A stretch of DNA of 64,000 bases from Methylicorpusculum oleiharenae (GTDB lineage: Bacteria > Pseudomonadota > Gammaproteobacteria > Methylococcales > Methylomonadaceae), in contig NZ_WUTY02000001.1 in NCBI RefSeq assembly GCF_009828925.2, positions 4,928,492 to 4,992,491 on the forward strand, in the 5' to 3' direction. How positions within the stretch are numbered: the stretch's first letter is position 1; each line of letters starts with the position of its first letter. The position numbers were made by a program, and so were the translations under genes. Below, in pieces: positions 29,327 through 38,418 of the stretch. Under the pieces are notes generated by a model, which saw only the letters and a program-made list of their open reading frames with translations, was not told the origin of the DNA and did not search any database.

Positions 29327-29986
29327 TCAGGCAACAAGGCCGGAAATAAACACATGTCGATCGCTAACGACCTCGACATTGAAATTCAATTGCGCTTGTT
29401 TCAGTTGTTCTTCTATTTCTTCAAGGGTAAATGCAGCCAACAAAGAATGATAAAAATCATGTTTCAAAATAGCAGGTTCTTCTGCAGAACAGTGCTCAAC
29501 TATTTCAAATGCCGCCTGTTGAGTTGCTGGTCTGACCAGATCCATCACGGCAACCTGCGTTCCTGCCCGTGAATAAGCTTTAATGACCTGCCAAAGCACT
29601 TGAGGTTCCGGCAAGTGATGCAAAAGACTGTTACTGAATATGAGATCGTAGTCCGGGCAAGGCAGCGAAACCTGGGGCAATTTTGCGTGGATAAATTCAA
29701 TACGCCCCAATACGTCGGCAGGTAAATGACGCGCAGCAAAGCTCAGCATCGGAAGCGACCCGTCAACCGCATGCAAACCGGCCTTTTGATACGTTTTTAT
29801 GAAACGGGCGGCAATATCGCCGGGACCGCAGCCTAAATCCAGCGCCATACCGCAAAATGATTCAGCCGAAACCCGTTGCTGCAACAGTTCGATAAAACGA
29901 TTGTGGGGGATGGAAAAATCGGCCAAAGCATAAGCTTCCACTTGCGCTGGATCCAGCATCAATTCCGGTTCAGTTTGTCGTAGCAT
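29327..29986 (-). CDS. Class I SAM-dependent methyltransferase
   Basis: Rossmann-fold methyltransferase with motif I ALDLGCGPGDIAARF and a DLIFSNSLLHHLPEPQ motif III region, as in UbiE/BioC-like small-molecule enzymes. The substrate cannot be told. Start choice: the frame is open from 30034, but the ATG at 29986 has AGGAA upstream and begins 17 bases inside the end of the PLP-enzyme gene; an ATG at 29959 is another possibility. It sits between the PLP-enzyme gene and ppk in an apparently continuous operon. Confidence 0.8.
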   Translation of the reverse strand: MLRQTEPELMLDPAQVEAYALADFSIPHNRFIELLQQRVSAESFCGMALDLGCGPGDIAARFIKTYQKAGLHAVDGSLPMLSFAARHLPADVLGRIEFIHAKLPQVSLPCPDYDLIFSNSLLHHLPEPQVLWQVIKAYSRAGTQVAVMDLVRPATQQAAFEIVEHCSAEEPAILKHDFYHSLLAAFTLEEIEEQLKQAQLNFNVEVVSDRHVFISGLVA

Positions 29987-30983
29987 CAGCTGTAATTCCT
30001 CTGTTCCCTTGCATTCCACCAGTATGAATGGCAATTATTTTTTGACCGGGTGGAATATTACGCTTTTTTATCAAATCATAAAGACCAAACATCATTTTTG
30101 CCGTATAAACCCGATCCAGTTCAATCCCATTTGTGTCAGTAAAAGCCGACATAAAATCAGTCAGTGCCGGTTTTGTTTTGGCAAATCCCCCAAAATGGTA
30201 ATCGGTGTTGATACGCCAATTTGAGCGAGGGACTGACAGCCGTTTTGTAATATCATCAACTAAAAAATGACCGCCTTTCAGGGCAGAAAACCCTAAAATT
30301 TGAGACGTCAAGGGTGCCGATTCTATTACCCCTGCCATCGTTGTGCCGGTTCCGCAGGGTACACAAATCATGTCATAGTCCAGATCTATTTCGGCAACCG
30401 ATTCAGCCACGCCTTGCAACGCCCATTTTAAAGCCCCACCCTCCGGCAGCCAATATTCACTCGGTTTTAAGCCAGGCAGCGAATTCCATTCAGCGTAATT
30501 TCTAAGCTCTCGGTAATCTGACCTCGATATAAAGGTCAGTTCCATTCCCCAGTCAGTCAGATCGTCCAGCGTAGGATTGGCATGAGGCTCTCCTCTTATA
30601 AATGCTGCAGTTGCCAAACCTAATTTTTTTCCAGTGTACGCCAAGGCATGAAGATGATTGGAAAAAGGACCGCCCATACTGATTATTTTTTGAGCGTTCA
30701 ATGAAAGCGCATGATTCAGAATATATTTGAGCTTACGCCATTTATTACCGGAAATTATAGGATGCAGTAAGTCGTCACGTTTTAAATACAACTGGATGTC
30801 ATGAGAAATCAGAAGAGGCTCCTTGATTTGAGTCAAAACTGAACGGTTAAAACTCCCTTCCAATTCCAATAACTGCTCGTGCATGTTTAAAATTTTTATC
30901 CTGGCGTTCATAAAGGCTTGGGCATCACCCCGGAAAATGAAAGGCCGTTGTAGGGAGGATAAGGCGCCTGCCGCATCCGCCAA
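29970..30983 (-). CDS. PLP-dependent ACC deaminase / D-cysteine desulfhydrase family enzyme
   Basis: Fold-type II PLP enzyme. The PLP lysine is in SGNKWRKLKYIL (ISGNKWRK), with a GGPFSNHLHALAYTGKKLG substrate block and a phosphate-binding CGTGTTMAG loop; the end IAIHTGGMQGNRG is typical of this family. 337 residues as drawn; starts at 30911 or 30884 would trim a non-conserved N-terminus. D-cysteine desulfhydrase and 1-aminocyclopropane-1-carboxylate deaminase cannot be separated by eye. First gene of the run with the methyltransferase, ppk and def. Confidence 0.83.
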   Translation of the reverse strand: MADAAGALSSLQRPFIFRGDAQAFMNARIKILNMHEQLLELEGSFNRSVLTQIKEPLLISHDIQLYLKRDDLLHPIISGNKWRKLKYILNHALSLNAQKIISMGGPFSNHLHALAYTGKKLGLATAAFIRGEPHANPTLDDLTDWGMELTFISRSDYRELRNYAEWNSLPGLKPSEYWLPEGGALKWALQGVAESVAEIDLDYDMICVPCGTGTTMAGVIESAPLTSQILGFSALKGGHFLVDDITKRLSVPRSNWRINTDYHFGGFAKTKPALTDFMSAFTDTNGIELDRVYTAKMMFGLYDLIKKRNIPPGQKIIAIHTGGMQGNRGITADATTN

Positions 30984-31108
30984 TGCGTTAACGGACTGAC
31001 TACGTTGGGTTGGCTATGGATCAACTGCAACCTACGTTAATACCTGTCGAGCAACGACTCACCTTTTATATATCCGGCATTATAAACAAAGGCCATTTGA
31101 ATAAGCTA

Positions 31109-34100
31109 TCAAGCAACCATTTGCCGTAAACTCTGCTGCATAGCGGCTTTAAATGCAGGATCGTTGGTTAACAGTTTATAGAGCTCCAGTTCATTGCGTC
31201 GATTCTTAAGTATCACGTCTTCAAATATCTTCTCAAACGCCAATTGCCGGGTATGAACATCGGGGTTGTTTTGATATTTTTCCAGGAAATCAGGGTGGGC
31301 CTTGATACCGTCGGCGATAATGATGAACTTGATGCGCTGTTCTTCCGGCGTTGCCCCCCAGCCCTGGAACCAGCGTTCATTAAAACTGCGGATGATCTCA
31401 TCTAACAAGTCGCGTTCTTCGTCGCTACCATGGACACCCCGAGGATTAGGATTTTGTGGCTCCACTTCGGTTTCGCCGGCATCCAGACCAATGCTATGAT
31501 TAAGTTTGACGCGTTGCAAACCATAAGACGACAAATCCACAGATTCCAGCAATGCGTCAATCTGATTCGCATTCGGGTCGCTCACGACCAATTTAGGAAT
31601 CAGAAATTTCAGGAACCAGAATAACTTCTCCCAAACGACAATTTCAAACGGGATGATAGAGGCCATTTGGCCATAGATTTTGACGAACTGTTTCGCCTTA
31701 ATCTTGAAATCAGCCTTTTGCAGGTCGGTTAACTCTAATTCGCTGTTGAAACGGGATGCAGCCCTGTCAATAAGCGGGCTCAGCCGCTGGGCATCGGCAT
31801 TATCAAAATACAGTTGAATAAACTGCTCAACTTCATGCCACTCGTAGACACCCTCATCATCGAGTGAGTCTTTTAGTTCGTGTAAGACATTGACATCCGT
31901 GGCTTCCGATAATCGCGTGGCGGTATAGAACGGATCGAAAGCCATTTTAATATCGTCCACCGAATTAAAGAAATCCAGAATGAATAAATCTTCGGTTTTT
32001 CTTGCCCCACTTGGGCGCTGCCCGGTTCAAGCGCGACAAGGCTTGCACCGCCAAAACCCATTGCAGCTTTTTATCGACATACATCGCGCACAGATTGGGC
32101 TGATCGAATCCGGTCAAATATTTGTTGGCCACAATCAACAAACGGTACTCGTCTTTATCGAAAGTGTCGCGGGTTTCGTTTTCTGCAAAGCCGTTCATCT
32201 GAGCCTCGCTGTACTCGATGCCATCCACTTCTTTGGTGCCGGAAAAGGCAATGACCACTTTGAACGGATTACCTCGCTCGTTCAATAGCCGGTTAATCGC
32301 CTGGTAATAGCGAATGGCTGCTTCGATATTCTGAGTAATCACCATACCCTTGGCTTTGCCTTTCATTTTTTTGCTGTTGACCACCTGCGGAATGAAATGA
32401 TCAAGCATGATTTCCGCTTTGATAGCAATGGTCTGCTGATGGCGTTCGACAAAGCTACGCAGCTTTTTCTGCGCTTTGGCACTGTCAAACAACGGATTAT
32501 CAGCGATGGATTTCTGGATCTCGTAATAGCTTTTATAGGTAGTGTAATTGGCCAGCACGTCCAGGATAAAGCCTTCTTCAATCGCCTGTTTCATCGAATA
32601 CAGATGAAAAGGCTCAAAGCTGCCATCCGCTTGTTTAACGCCGAATTTTTCCAACGTGGTGTTTTTCGGCGTCGCGGTAAAGGCAAAATAGGAGGCATTA
32701 CCACGCATCCGTCTTGATTCCATGGCTTGCAGAATTTTATCCTGCACATCCACCACCGCTTCCTCAATTTGCTCGGTTTTGCCCATCGTCCGGTTCATGT
32801 TGTCATGGGCAGAACCACTCTGTGAGCTGTGCGCCTCATCGATAATCACGGCAAAGCGCTTGTCGCTCAGATCGGCGATGCCGTCAATAATAAAAGGAAA
32901 TTTCTGGATGGTCGTGATGATGATTTTCTTGCCTTGCTCCAGGGCGCTTTTCAACTCCGAAGACTTGAACGCCGGGGCGACAATGTTTTTGACTTCGGAA
33001 AAATCTTTGATGTTTTCACGCAGCTGCCTATCCAGCAGCCGACGGTCGGTGACGACAATGACCGAATCGAACAACGGTTTTTCGGTATTAGCCGGATATA
33101 CCTCTATCAATTGATACGCCGCCCAGGTAATGGAGTTGGATTTTCCCGAACCCGCCGAGTGTTGAATCAAATAAGTTTGCCCTACGCCGTTTTGACTGGC
33201 ATGCGCCACCAGTTTACGTACCACATCCAGCTGATGGTAACGCGGAAAAAATAAGCTGCGTTTATCCAACGGCTCTTTACTACTGCCGTCCAGTCGCACG
33301 AAATGCTGAATGATGTTGGCGACACTGTCTTTACTGAACACCTCCTGCCATAAATAAGCGCTTTTGTGGCCGTTGGGATTGGGCGGATTACCGGCACCGT
33401 AGTTGTGGCCCTTGTTGAACGGCAAAAAGAAGGTACTGGATCCTGCCAGCTTGGTGGTCATGTAGATTTCATCGGTATCGACCGCCATATGCACCAGACA
33501 GCGGCCGAATTGCAGTAAAGGCTGGTTAATGTCACGATCTTCACGGTATTGTTTCTGGCCGTGATAACGGGCGCTTTGGCCGGTCCAGGGATTTTTCAGC
33601 TCCAGCGTGGCAAACGGCAGACCGTTGATAAACAGCACCAGATCGATTTCTTCCAGCGTATTGCTCAAGGAATAGCGCACCTGGCGAGTACTGCTGAAAA
33701 TATTGTCGGCAAAGTTCTGCTTCACTTTCTCGGAACTGCTGGCCAGCGGTGCCGGATACATCAGCTGAAAATTAGCATCGTCGATACTCAGGCCTTTCTT
33801 CAGCAAATGCAACAGGCCGTATTTTTTGATCAGCCTATCGAAGCGTTCCAACACTTTAAGCTGCCAATCGCCGCCGTGCTTTTGCAACTTTTCCAGCTCT
33901 TTAGGCTGGGTATGTTCCAGAAACGCCCAAAAGCATTGACTGTCGACAGCATAACGGGCATTGAAATCCTGCGGCAAGCCGAGTTGGTAACCGTGGTTGG
34001 AGCTGAACGGCAGATCTCCATGGTCGGCAACACCCTTTTGCGCTTCCAGACAGGTACCGGTCAGCTGCTTTTCAATGGCGATTTCCAGTTCTTTCTCGGT

Positions 34101-34115
34101 GGTTTTGCTGACCAT
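31109..34115 (-). pseudogene. hsdR: Type I restriction enzyme R subunit, frameshifted
   Basis: Motor and nuclease subunit of a type I restriction system, here in two frames. The 5' part (34115 to 31965) has the N-terminal nuclease region (LVLFINGLPFATLELKN, with the E-x-K pattern), Walker A HSAGSGKSNS and the VIIDEAHSSQSG box. It runs out of frame after LSRLNRAAPKWGKK. The rest (31960 to 31109) starts in the expected continuation DIKMAFDPFYTATRLSE. Removing one A from the A5 tract at 31996-32000 restores KWGKKTEDLFILDFFNSVDD. So the cause is one inserted base in a homopolymer: a real inactivation, a phase-variable switch or a sequencing error. The ATG at 34115 has AAGTGAG upstream. Confidence 0.9.
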
Positions 34116-34260
34116 AGCACTCACTTGCTAAATAAAAGGGCATTTGCAGAGCACGGGCGCTCCACAAACGGGTTTGTTGAATCCGCGGAGTCCATAAAAC
34201 AGTCGGACATCAATCATCATCAAATGAAAACATGTCATCCCCAAAATGGCTTATAGCGAG

Positions 34261-34290
34261 GTAGGCCTGAATAAGCGCAGCGTTTCCGGC
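34261..34290 (+). repeat. Single REP-type element near RAYT
   Basis: GTAGGCCTGAATAAGCGCAG followed by CGTTTCCGGC matches the arms of the REP palindromes at 34943-35017 and 36370-36445. It lies between the hsdR start and the RAYT stop, where such elements are normally clustered. Confidence 0.7.
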
Positions 34291-34333
34291 AAGCGCTTCG
34301 TCATAAAGTGTTATTGATCGATCCAGTAAATCG

Positions 34334-34852
34334 CTAATCATGATAAAGGTCACTGACATCGCTTGTTACCCTGCCTCCCCAATTGGGCGCATACCAACCA
34401 AGACGCACGAAGCGCTTGAACGAGCTATACGGCCATTCACCCGGCGTGGCCGTTAAACCATGTTTAACCGGATTAAAATGGATGTAATCCAAATGATTGT
34501 GAAAATCGGCGTCATCGCGCAAACAATGCTCATAAAATCGCGGCTGCCAAACCATTTTCGAGCCATTGATTTTGACCTTGGTAGGAACACGCCGAGAGAA
34601 TGCCGTTTTCACCATTTGCCAGCGGGTAGAAAAATCGGCATCACCACAAGGCAAACTCCACAAACAATGCAAATGGTCGGGCAGTATCACCGCAGCCAAA
34701 AGCTCGAAAGGCCGTTTGTTTTTCACTTCTCGGAATGCCTGGCGAAGCAATATCACACGTTGTTCATCGGCAAAAATTGCCTGTCTTCGATAACAAACCA
34801 ACGTAAAGAAATACGTGCCTCCTGGAATGTACAAACGTCGATAATTACTCAT
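34334..34852 (-). mobile_element. REP-associated tyrosine transposase (RAYT)
   Basis: 172-residue protein of the Y1 (HUH) transposase family, subfamily RAYT, that moves or maintains REP palindromes. It starts YIPGGTYFFTLVCYRRQ, has the metal-binding HUH motif in ILPDHLHCLW, a downstream region with conserved Tyr residues (YEHCLRDDADFHNHLDYIHFNPVKHG) and the WPYSSFKRFV end. Length and motifs are intact. It is flanked on both sides by REP elements of one sequence type (34261, 34943-35017) and lies between hsdS and hsdR, transcribed with them. Confidence 0.93.
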
Positions 34853-34942
34853 AAAACAACCTTAGGAATCAGATGAAACGACAGCGCATGGGTGCCAAAA
34901 TCCTTGCCATATCCAATACAGCTTTCGCTTACGCACAAAATT

Positions 34943-35017
34943 GTAGGCCGGAATAAGCGATAGTGTTTCAGGCAAATACCTAAATCGCCGGAAACGCTAT
35001 CGCTTATTCCGGCCTAC
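34943..35017. repeat. REP doublet (BIME-like palindrome)
   Basis: Two inverted arms of 27 bases, 34943-34969 and 34991-35017, pair with one mismatch around a 21-base spacer; each carries the core GGAATAAGCGATAG / CTATCGCTTATTCC. It fills the gap between the RAYT start and the hsdS stop, and may double as a transcription stop for hsdS. The arms match 34261-34290 and 36370-36445, so they form one REP type matched to this RAYT. Confidence 0.88.
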
Positions 35018-35022
35018 CGGGT

Positions 35023-36333
35023 CTAAGTAACCTCAGGTACGCGAATTTTTCCAGTGACAGCGCTGTTGATCAGCGTGGTTTTGTATTCCTTGAGTTTGGT
35101 GATTTGTTGTTGCTGGATAGCAATGGCTTGGTCGATTTTAGTGGATTGGGTTTCGATGTGGGTGACGATGGCCGTTTGTTCCTCAATGGACGGAACGACA
35201 GTCATCAATTGCTTAAACTCATTCCAATACAGTCTTTTCCGAAAATCGGTAATTCCTTTTGAATATCTGTCCATTTGTTGAATAAATTCAGGACAACGAT
35301 ATTGATACTCAAAGTATGAAGAAACTATTATTTGGTTCGGTGTGGCAATGATATAGGCAGGGCTAACCATACCTTTAACTGCCACTGCACCAATTGCCCC
35401 CTGCCAAGCTCGCATCATATTAAAGACAATGTCGCCGGGTTGAACCATGTTGTATTTGGTCTTATCTTCAATTTTGATTCGGCCACGGATATTTTCTTCA
35501 TCAGAGATTTCTTCTGAAGAAACAGCCGTATGAATTGAAACGGATAATAGAGGCAATCCTTCTTTACCCGGTTCAATTCGTTGCCTGAATAAAGCACGGT
35601 TTGCCAGTACCACCCAATGCACCGGAATCTCGCCGATCCATTCCACACCGGAATTGCGCATCGGTACGTTGGGGTCAAGACCACGGGTGACGGCGTTTTG
35701 AATCAGGATTTGCTTGTGCTCTTTCAGCAAGGCAATTTGTTGTTCTTTGATCGCTACGGCTTGGTCAATTTGCGCGGTTTTACGATCCAAAAAAGCGGCG
35801 ATGGCGGTTTGTTCTGGATTTGGTGGCAACAAAGACCAAACATTAAAAAAATCTTCGGTGTAAAGTCTTAAACGACTTTCTATAACTCCTGATGATCTCC
35901 GTTTGTATTCAGCCTTATATAAATCTGTTCGTAATAAATAATGAAAATAACGCTTACAATCTTCAGTAACTAATCGGTAAACCGAATATGCAGGGCTTGT
36001 GATTCCAGCGAATGGCGAAAACCCCAAGCTTCCGTTCCAAGCAAGCATGATATTGCTAACAAGGTCGTCTTTTGAAACTTTTTTATAGCCCTCTAATGAT
36101 TCAGCATTAGTAAGCAACTTACCTTCTTCGATTTTGTCTGATTTTTTTGTGACCCCTGTATATTGGGATACAGACAACAGATCCTCTATTCCATTATTAC
36201 TCCTTTCATTAATCTCAGTGAAAAGATATTTTGTTCTTTTGACTATCCAATGATCCGGAATCTCCCCCAACCATTCCACCCCGGAATCCTTATAAGCCTC
36301 GTAAGTCGGCAAAGCCGCCAGCTGTTCAATCAT
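35023..36333 (-). CDS. hsdS: Type I restriction specificity subunit S
   Basis: DNA-recognition subunit of a type I system. The 436-residue protein has two target-recognition domains of matching layout: each begins with the SGVEWLGEIPDHW / SGVEWIGEIPVHW motif (about 17 and 228) and ends with a long helix (EQTAIAAFLDRKTAQIDQAV and EQTAIVTHIETQSTKIDQAI), so the half-repeat structure is complete. The start ATG overlaps the stop of a short upstream partial copy. It is separated from hsdM by two toxin-antitoxin modules. Recognition sequence unknown. Confidence 0.93.
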   Translation of the reverse strand: MIEQLAALPTYEAYKDSGVEWLGEIPDHWIVKRTKYLFTEINERSNNGIEDLLSVSQYTGVTKKSDKIEEGKLLTNAESLEGYKKVSKDDLVSNIMLAWNGSLGFSPFAGITSPAYSVYRLVTEDCKRYFHYLLRTDLYKAEYKRRSSGVIESRLRLYTEDFFNVWSLLPPNPEQTAIAAFLDRKTAQIDQAVAIKEQQIALLKEHKQILIQNAVTRGLDPNVPMRNSGVEWIGEIPVHWVVLANRALFRQRIEPGKEGLPLLSVSIHTAVSSEEISDEENIRGRIKIEDKTKYNMVQPGDIVFNMMRAWQGAIGAVAVKGMVSPAYIIATPNQIIVSSYFEYQYRCPEFIQQMDRYSKGITDFRKRLYWNEFKQLMTVVPSIEEQTAIVTHIETQSTKIDQAIAIQQQQITKLKEYKTTLINSAVTGKIRVPEVT

Positions 36334-36532
36334 CGTTTGCCTCGTCGCTCTGTGGCGGCAGAATAGTTCGTAGGCCAGAATAAGCCGATAGGCGTTTCTG
36401 GCATTGGCAACCTTTGCCGGAAACGCTGCGCTTATTCCGGCCTACAGTCTGCGTCGGAATCTCCCCCAACCATTCCACACCGGAATCCTTATAAGCCTCG
36501 TAAGTGGGCATTTCTGCCAGTTGCTCAATCAT
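36326..36532 (-). pseudogene. Duplicated 5' fragment of hsdS
   Basis: Encodes a start very like hsdS (MIEQLAEMPTYEAYKDSGVE, then WLGEIP) before running into unrelated sequence over a REP pair. The two copies, 36455-36545 and 36255-36346, are about 90 bases long and clearly related though not identical (for example GCAGAAATG versus GCGGCTTTG). Its stop codon overlaps the real hsdS ATG (GATGATTGA), so it may act as a leader peptide coupling translation. Most likely a remnant of an hsdS paralogue or rearrangement. Confidence 0.75.
36370..36445. repeat. REP doublet between the two hsdS 5' copies
   Basis: Left arm GTAGGCCAGAATAAGCCGAT (36370 on) and right arm CGCTGCGCTTATTCCGGCCTAC region (ending 36445) form a long imperfect hairpin of the same REP type as 34943-35017. 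Both halves contain the GTAGGCC ends and the GCCGGAAACG/CGTTTCTGGC inner part. It sits exactly between the two copies of the hsdS 5' end. Confidence 0.83.
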
Positions 36533-36592
36533 CGTCCGCCTCATCCGTTTTGCTCAGCAATTGCGCCTCTTTGTCCATCCGCCATCCGCAGA

Positions 36593-37069
36593 TCAAATCT
36601 CACCGGCCAATTCCAGAACAGTCGTGATCAAATCAGGGCTCAGGTAAATATCCGATTGCTCGATTTGTCTGAGCAAGGGCGCAACTTCCGGCAATATGCC
36701 TTTGGCTTTGGCGGCTAGCAAAATGCCTAGTGAGCCGATGGTGTCGATTTGATTGATCTTTGCCACTTTGCGGCCCCGCCGGTCATCGATCAATAATTTA
36801 TCCGCCGATAGTTGCTTGTAAAGCACCATTGCCTCGGTTTCTCCGGCGTCGGCGAAGGCATCCAAAAACACATAATTGCGTAAATCGACTTTATGAACCT
36901 TTCCTTGCAAAAACTGTTTGAGGGCTTGAGCTTGTTGCTTATCGGGCCGGGTTGCTTCCCAATATACGGTCTCCGGTACCGCCACGCTGGCAAATAATTG
37001 CTCTAACAAATGCAAACTGTCGCAGACCGACAAGGCCACCAATGCGGAACAATCCGCGACCAAAATCAT
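36593..37069 (-). CDS. PIN-domain toxin (DUF3368 type)
   Basis: 158-residue PIN-fold ribonuclease, the likely toxin of a VapBC-like module. Acidic active-site candidates: D6 in VADCSALVAL, Glu in FADAGETEAMVL, and the DD pair in LLIDDRRGRKVA, the last motif being typical of DUF3368. Its ATG overlaps the UPF0175 stop by 4 bases (ATGA), the classic antitoxin-toxin arrangement. The module lies between hsdM and hsdS. Confidence 0.88.
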   Translation of the reverse strand: MILVADCSALVALSVCDSLHLLEQLFASVAVPETVYWEATRPDKQQAQALKQFLQGKVHKVDLRNYVFLDAFADAGETEAMVLYKQLSADKLLIDDRRGRKVAKINQIDTIGSLGILLAAKAKGILPEVAPLLRQIEQSDIYLSPDLITTVLELAGEI

Positions 37070-37317
37070 ACCGATTGCATCCCGGCAACTTCATCCAGTA
37101 ATTCCTGCGGGCTGATGTCGATGACCGGGACTTGATTTTGTTTACAGGCTGCCATGAAGTCGTAAATATCCAGATGAGCCAGTTCCGCGGCCTTGGTAAT
37201 GGTGACCTTGGCATTTTTGAATAGCCACAATGAATAGCTCAAACGCATGTCTTTCTCGATGTCGGCAACGGATTGAAAGTTGACGAAATCATTGGGGAGG
37301 TCGATGGCGATTTGCAT
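37066..37317 (-). CDS. UPF0175-family antitoxin
   Basis: 83-residue protein of the UPF0175 family, usually paired with DUF3368 PIN toxins. Central segment LSYSLWLFKNAKVTITKAAELAHLDIYDFM contains a helix-turn-helix-like stretch (KAAELAHLDIYDF). The gene begins 107 bases after the GNAT gene ends and overlaps the toxin start by 4 bases. Confidence 0.88.
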   Translation of the reverse strand: MQIAIDLPNDFVNFQSVADIEKDMRLSYSLWLFKNAKVTITKAAELAHLDIYDFMAACKQNQVPVIDISPQELLDEVAGMQSV

Positions 37318-37424
37318 AGTGTCTTCCTTATTGGCCTGCTGTTAAACAGACTTTGTAAGTTAAAAAGTAGCCAATTAGGTACGCAGTGCGTTCCGAATTG
37401 GTTAGGTTAGTGCTTGTTGGATGG

Positions 37425-38030
37425 CTATTCATCATGTTGTGACGACAGTATGGATTTGGGTGACACTGTCTCCTGATTTGTCAGCGACAACGGCTCGTCG
37501 AAATCGTCGGCAATCCAGATTTTTCCATGATGTTCGTCAACCGTTCGCGTCGTTGAAGACCGTTTCAACGACAAAATCAAGGTCATAGGCTGTGTTGGGG
37601 ATGCAACAAAACCATGGTGTTGATAAAAAGCTTGCGCCTCGGCGGACAAAGCATGCACCAGCAAGCCGCGTATGCCGAGTATATCGCCGGCTTGCAGGGT
37701 GCGTAATACGGCGTCTTGCAGCAGGGCAACGCCAAGACCGCGCCCCTGGTAAGACTGATCGACGGCAAGGCGGCCCAATACGGCGATGGGTAAGGGGGCG
37801 GGCATGTTACGGCGCATTGCTGGCGGCGCTTCGTTTAACGCCAGTGCACCGGAAGCCAGAGAGTAATAGCCAACCACCATCTCCCCCGCCGCCACGACAT
37901 AGGTACGCGATGCGCCACTGATTTGGTTGGGCCTTGCGCGGCGTTTGAGCCAATCGTCCAAACTGGCCACCCCACAGCTAAAATTACCTAGCTGATGCGG
38001 TGCGGACAACAAAACCAGTTCGGACAGCAT
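37425..38030 (-). CDS. GNAT-family toxin (TacT-like) with C-terminal extension
   Basis: 201-residue acetyltransferase of the type that blocks translation by acetylating charged tRNAs. It has the N-terminal NFSCGVASLDDWLKRRA signature typical of TacT/AtaT relatives, the acetyl-CoA loop LAVDQSYQGRGLGVALL and the conserved C-terminal EAQAFYQHHGF. Family members end near residue 165-175; here about 35 extra residues follow, including GKIWIADDFDEPL, which resembles the C-terminus of DUF2281-type antitoxins. The RHH antitoxin gene ends 5 bases upstream. Confidence 0.9.
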   Translation of the reverse strand: MLSELVLLSAPHQLGNFSCGVASLDDWLKRRARPNQISGASRTYVVAAGEMVVGYYSLASGALALNEAPPAMRRNMPAPLPIAVLGRLAVDQSYQGRGLGVALLQDAVLRTLQAGDILGIRGLLVHALSAEAQAFYQHHGFVASPTQPMTLILSLKRSSTTRTVDEHHGKIWIADDFDEPLSLTNQETVSPKSILSSQHDE

Positions 38031-38035
38031 TAATT

Positions 38036-38317
38036 TTACCAGGGTTTTGGGGCAGCCATCAGGCGCTCAAACCCTTCACCGCTGGGCGGTTGATCCAGTA
38101 CTTCCAGAAAGTGGTCGTAGGTTTGTTGATCGACCCGCACCAGCGTTTGATCCAGCAGGGATTCTTCGGCTGCGCGGCGGGCGGCATCAATCATGAATTC
38201 CGAGCGGGTTTTGCCCTGAGCTTTGGCGGCTTGGTCAATCAAGGCGCGAATCTCGGTGCGAATCCGCAAATTAACGGCATGGGTTTGAGGGTCGGCGATG
38301 GTGGATTGAATAGCCAT
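38036..38317 (-). CDS. DUF1778 ribbon-helix-helix antitoxin (TacA-like)
   Basis: 93-residue antitoxin with an N-terminal ribbon-helix-helix (AVNLRIRTEIRALIDQAAKAQGKTRSEFMIDAARRAAEE) and an extended C-terminal toxin-neutralising tail (DHFLEVLDQPPSGEGFERLM, the FLxxLDxPP pattern). AGGAT precedes its ATG. It is the first gene of the GNAT module and follows hsdM by about 100 bases, so it probably has its own autoregulated promoter in that gap. Confidence 0.93.
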   Translation of the reverse strand: MAIQSTIADPQTHAVNLRIRTEIRALIDQAAKAQGKTRSEFMIDAARRAAEESLLDQTLVRVDQQTYDHFLEVLDQPPSGEGFERLMAAPKPW

Positions 38318-38418
38318 GGCAACATCCTTTAATGAAGTTTAATTACTTTAATCTTAGCCGATAAGATACACAATGTGTATCTTATTTGTTTTATCGTCTA
38401 TACGTTGGTAAAGCCGAA

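Noticed and set aside
34334-34852. Standard IS200/IS605 element
   Set aside because: The protein matches RAYT rather than IS605 TnpA in length and ends, and nearby palindromes are REP elements, not insertion-sequence ends.
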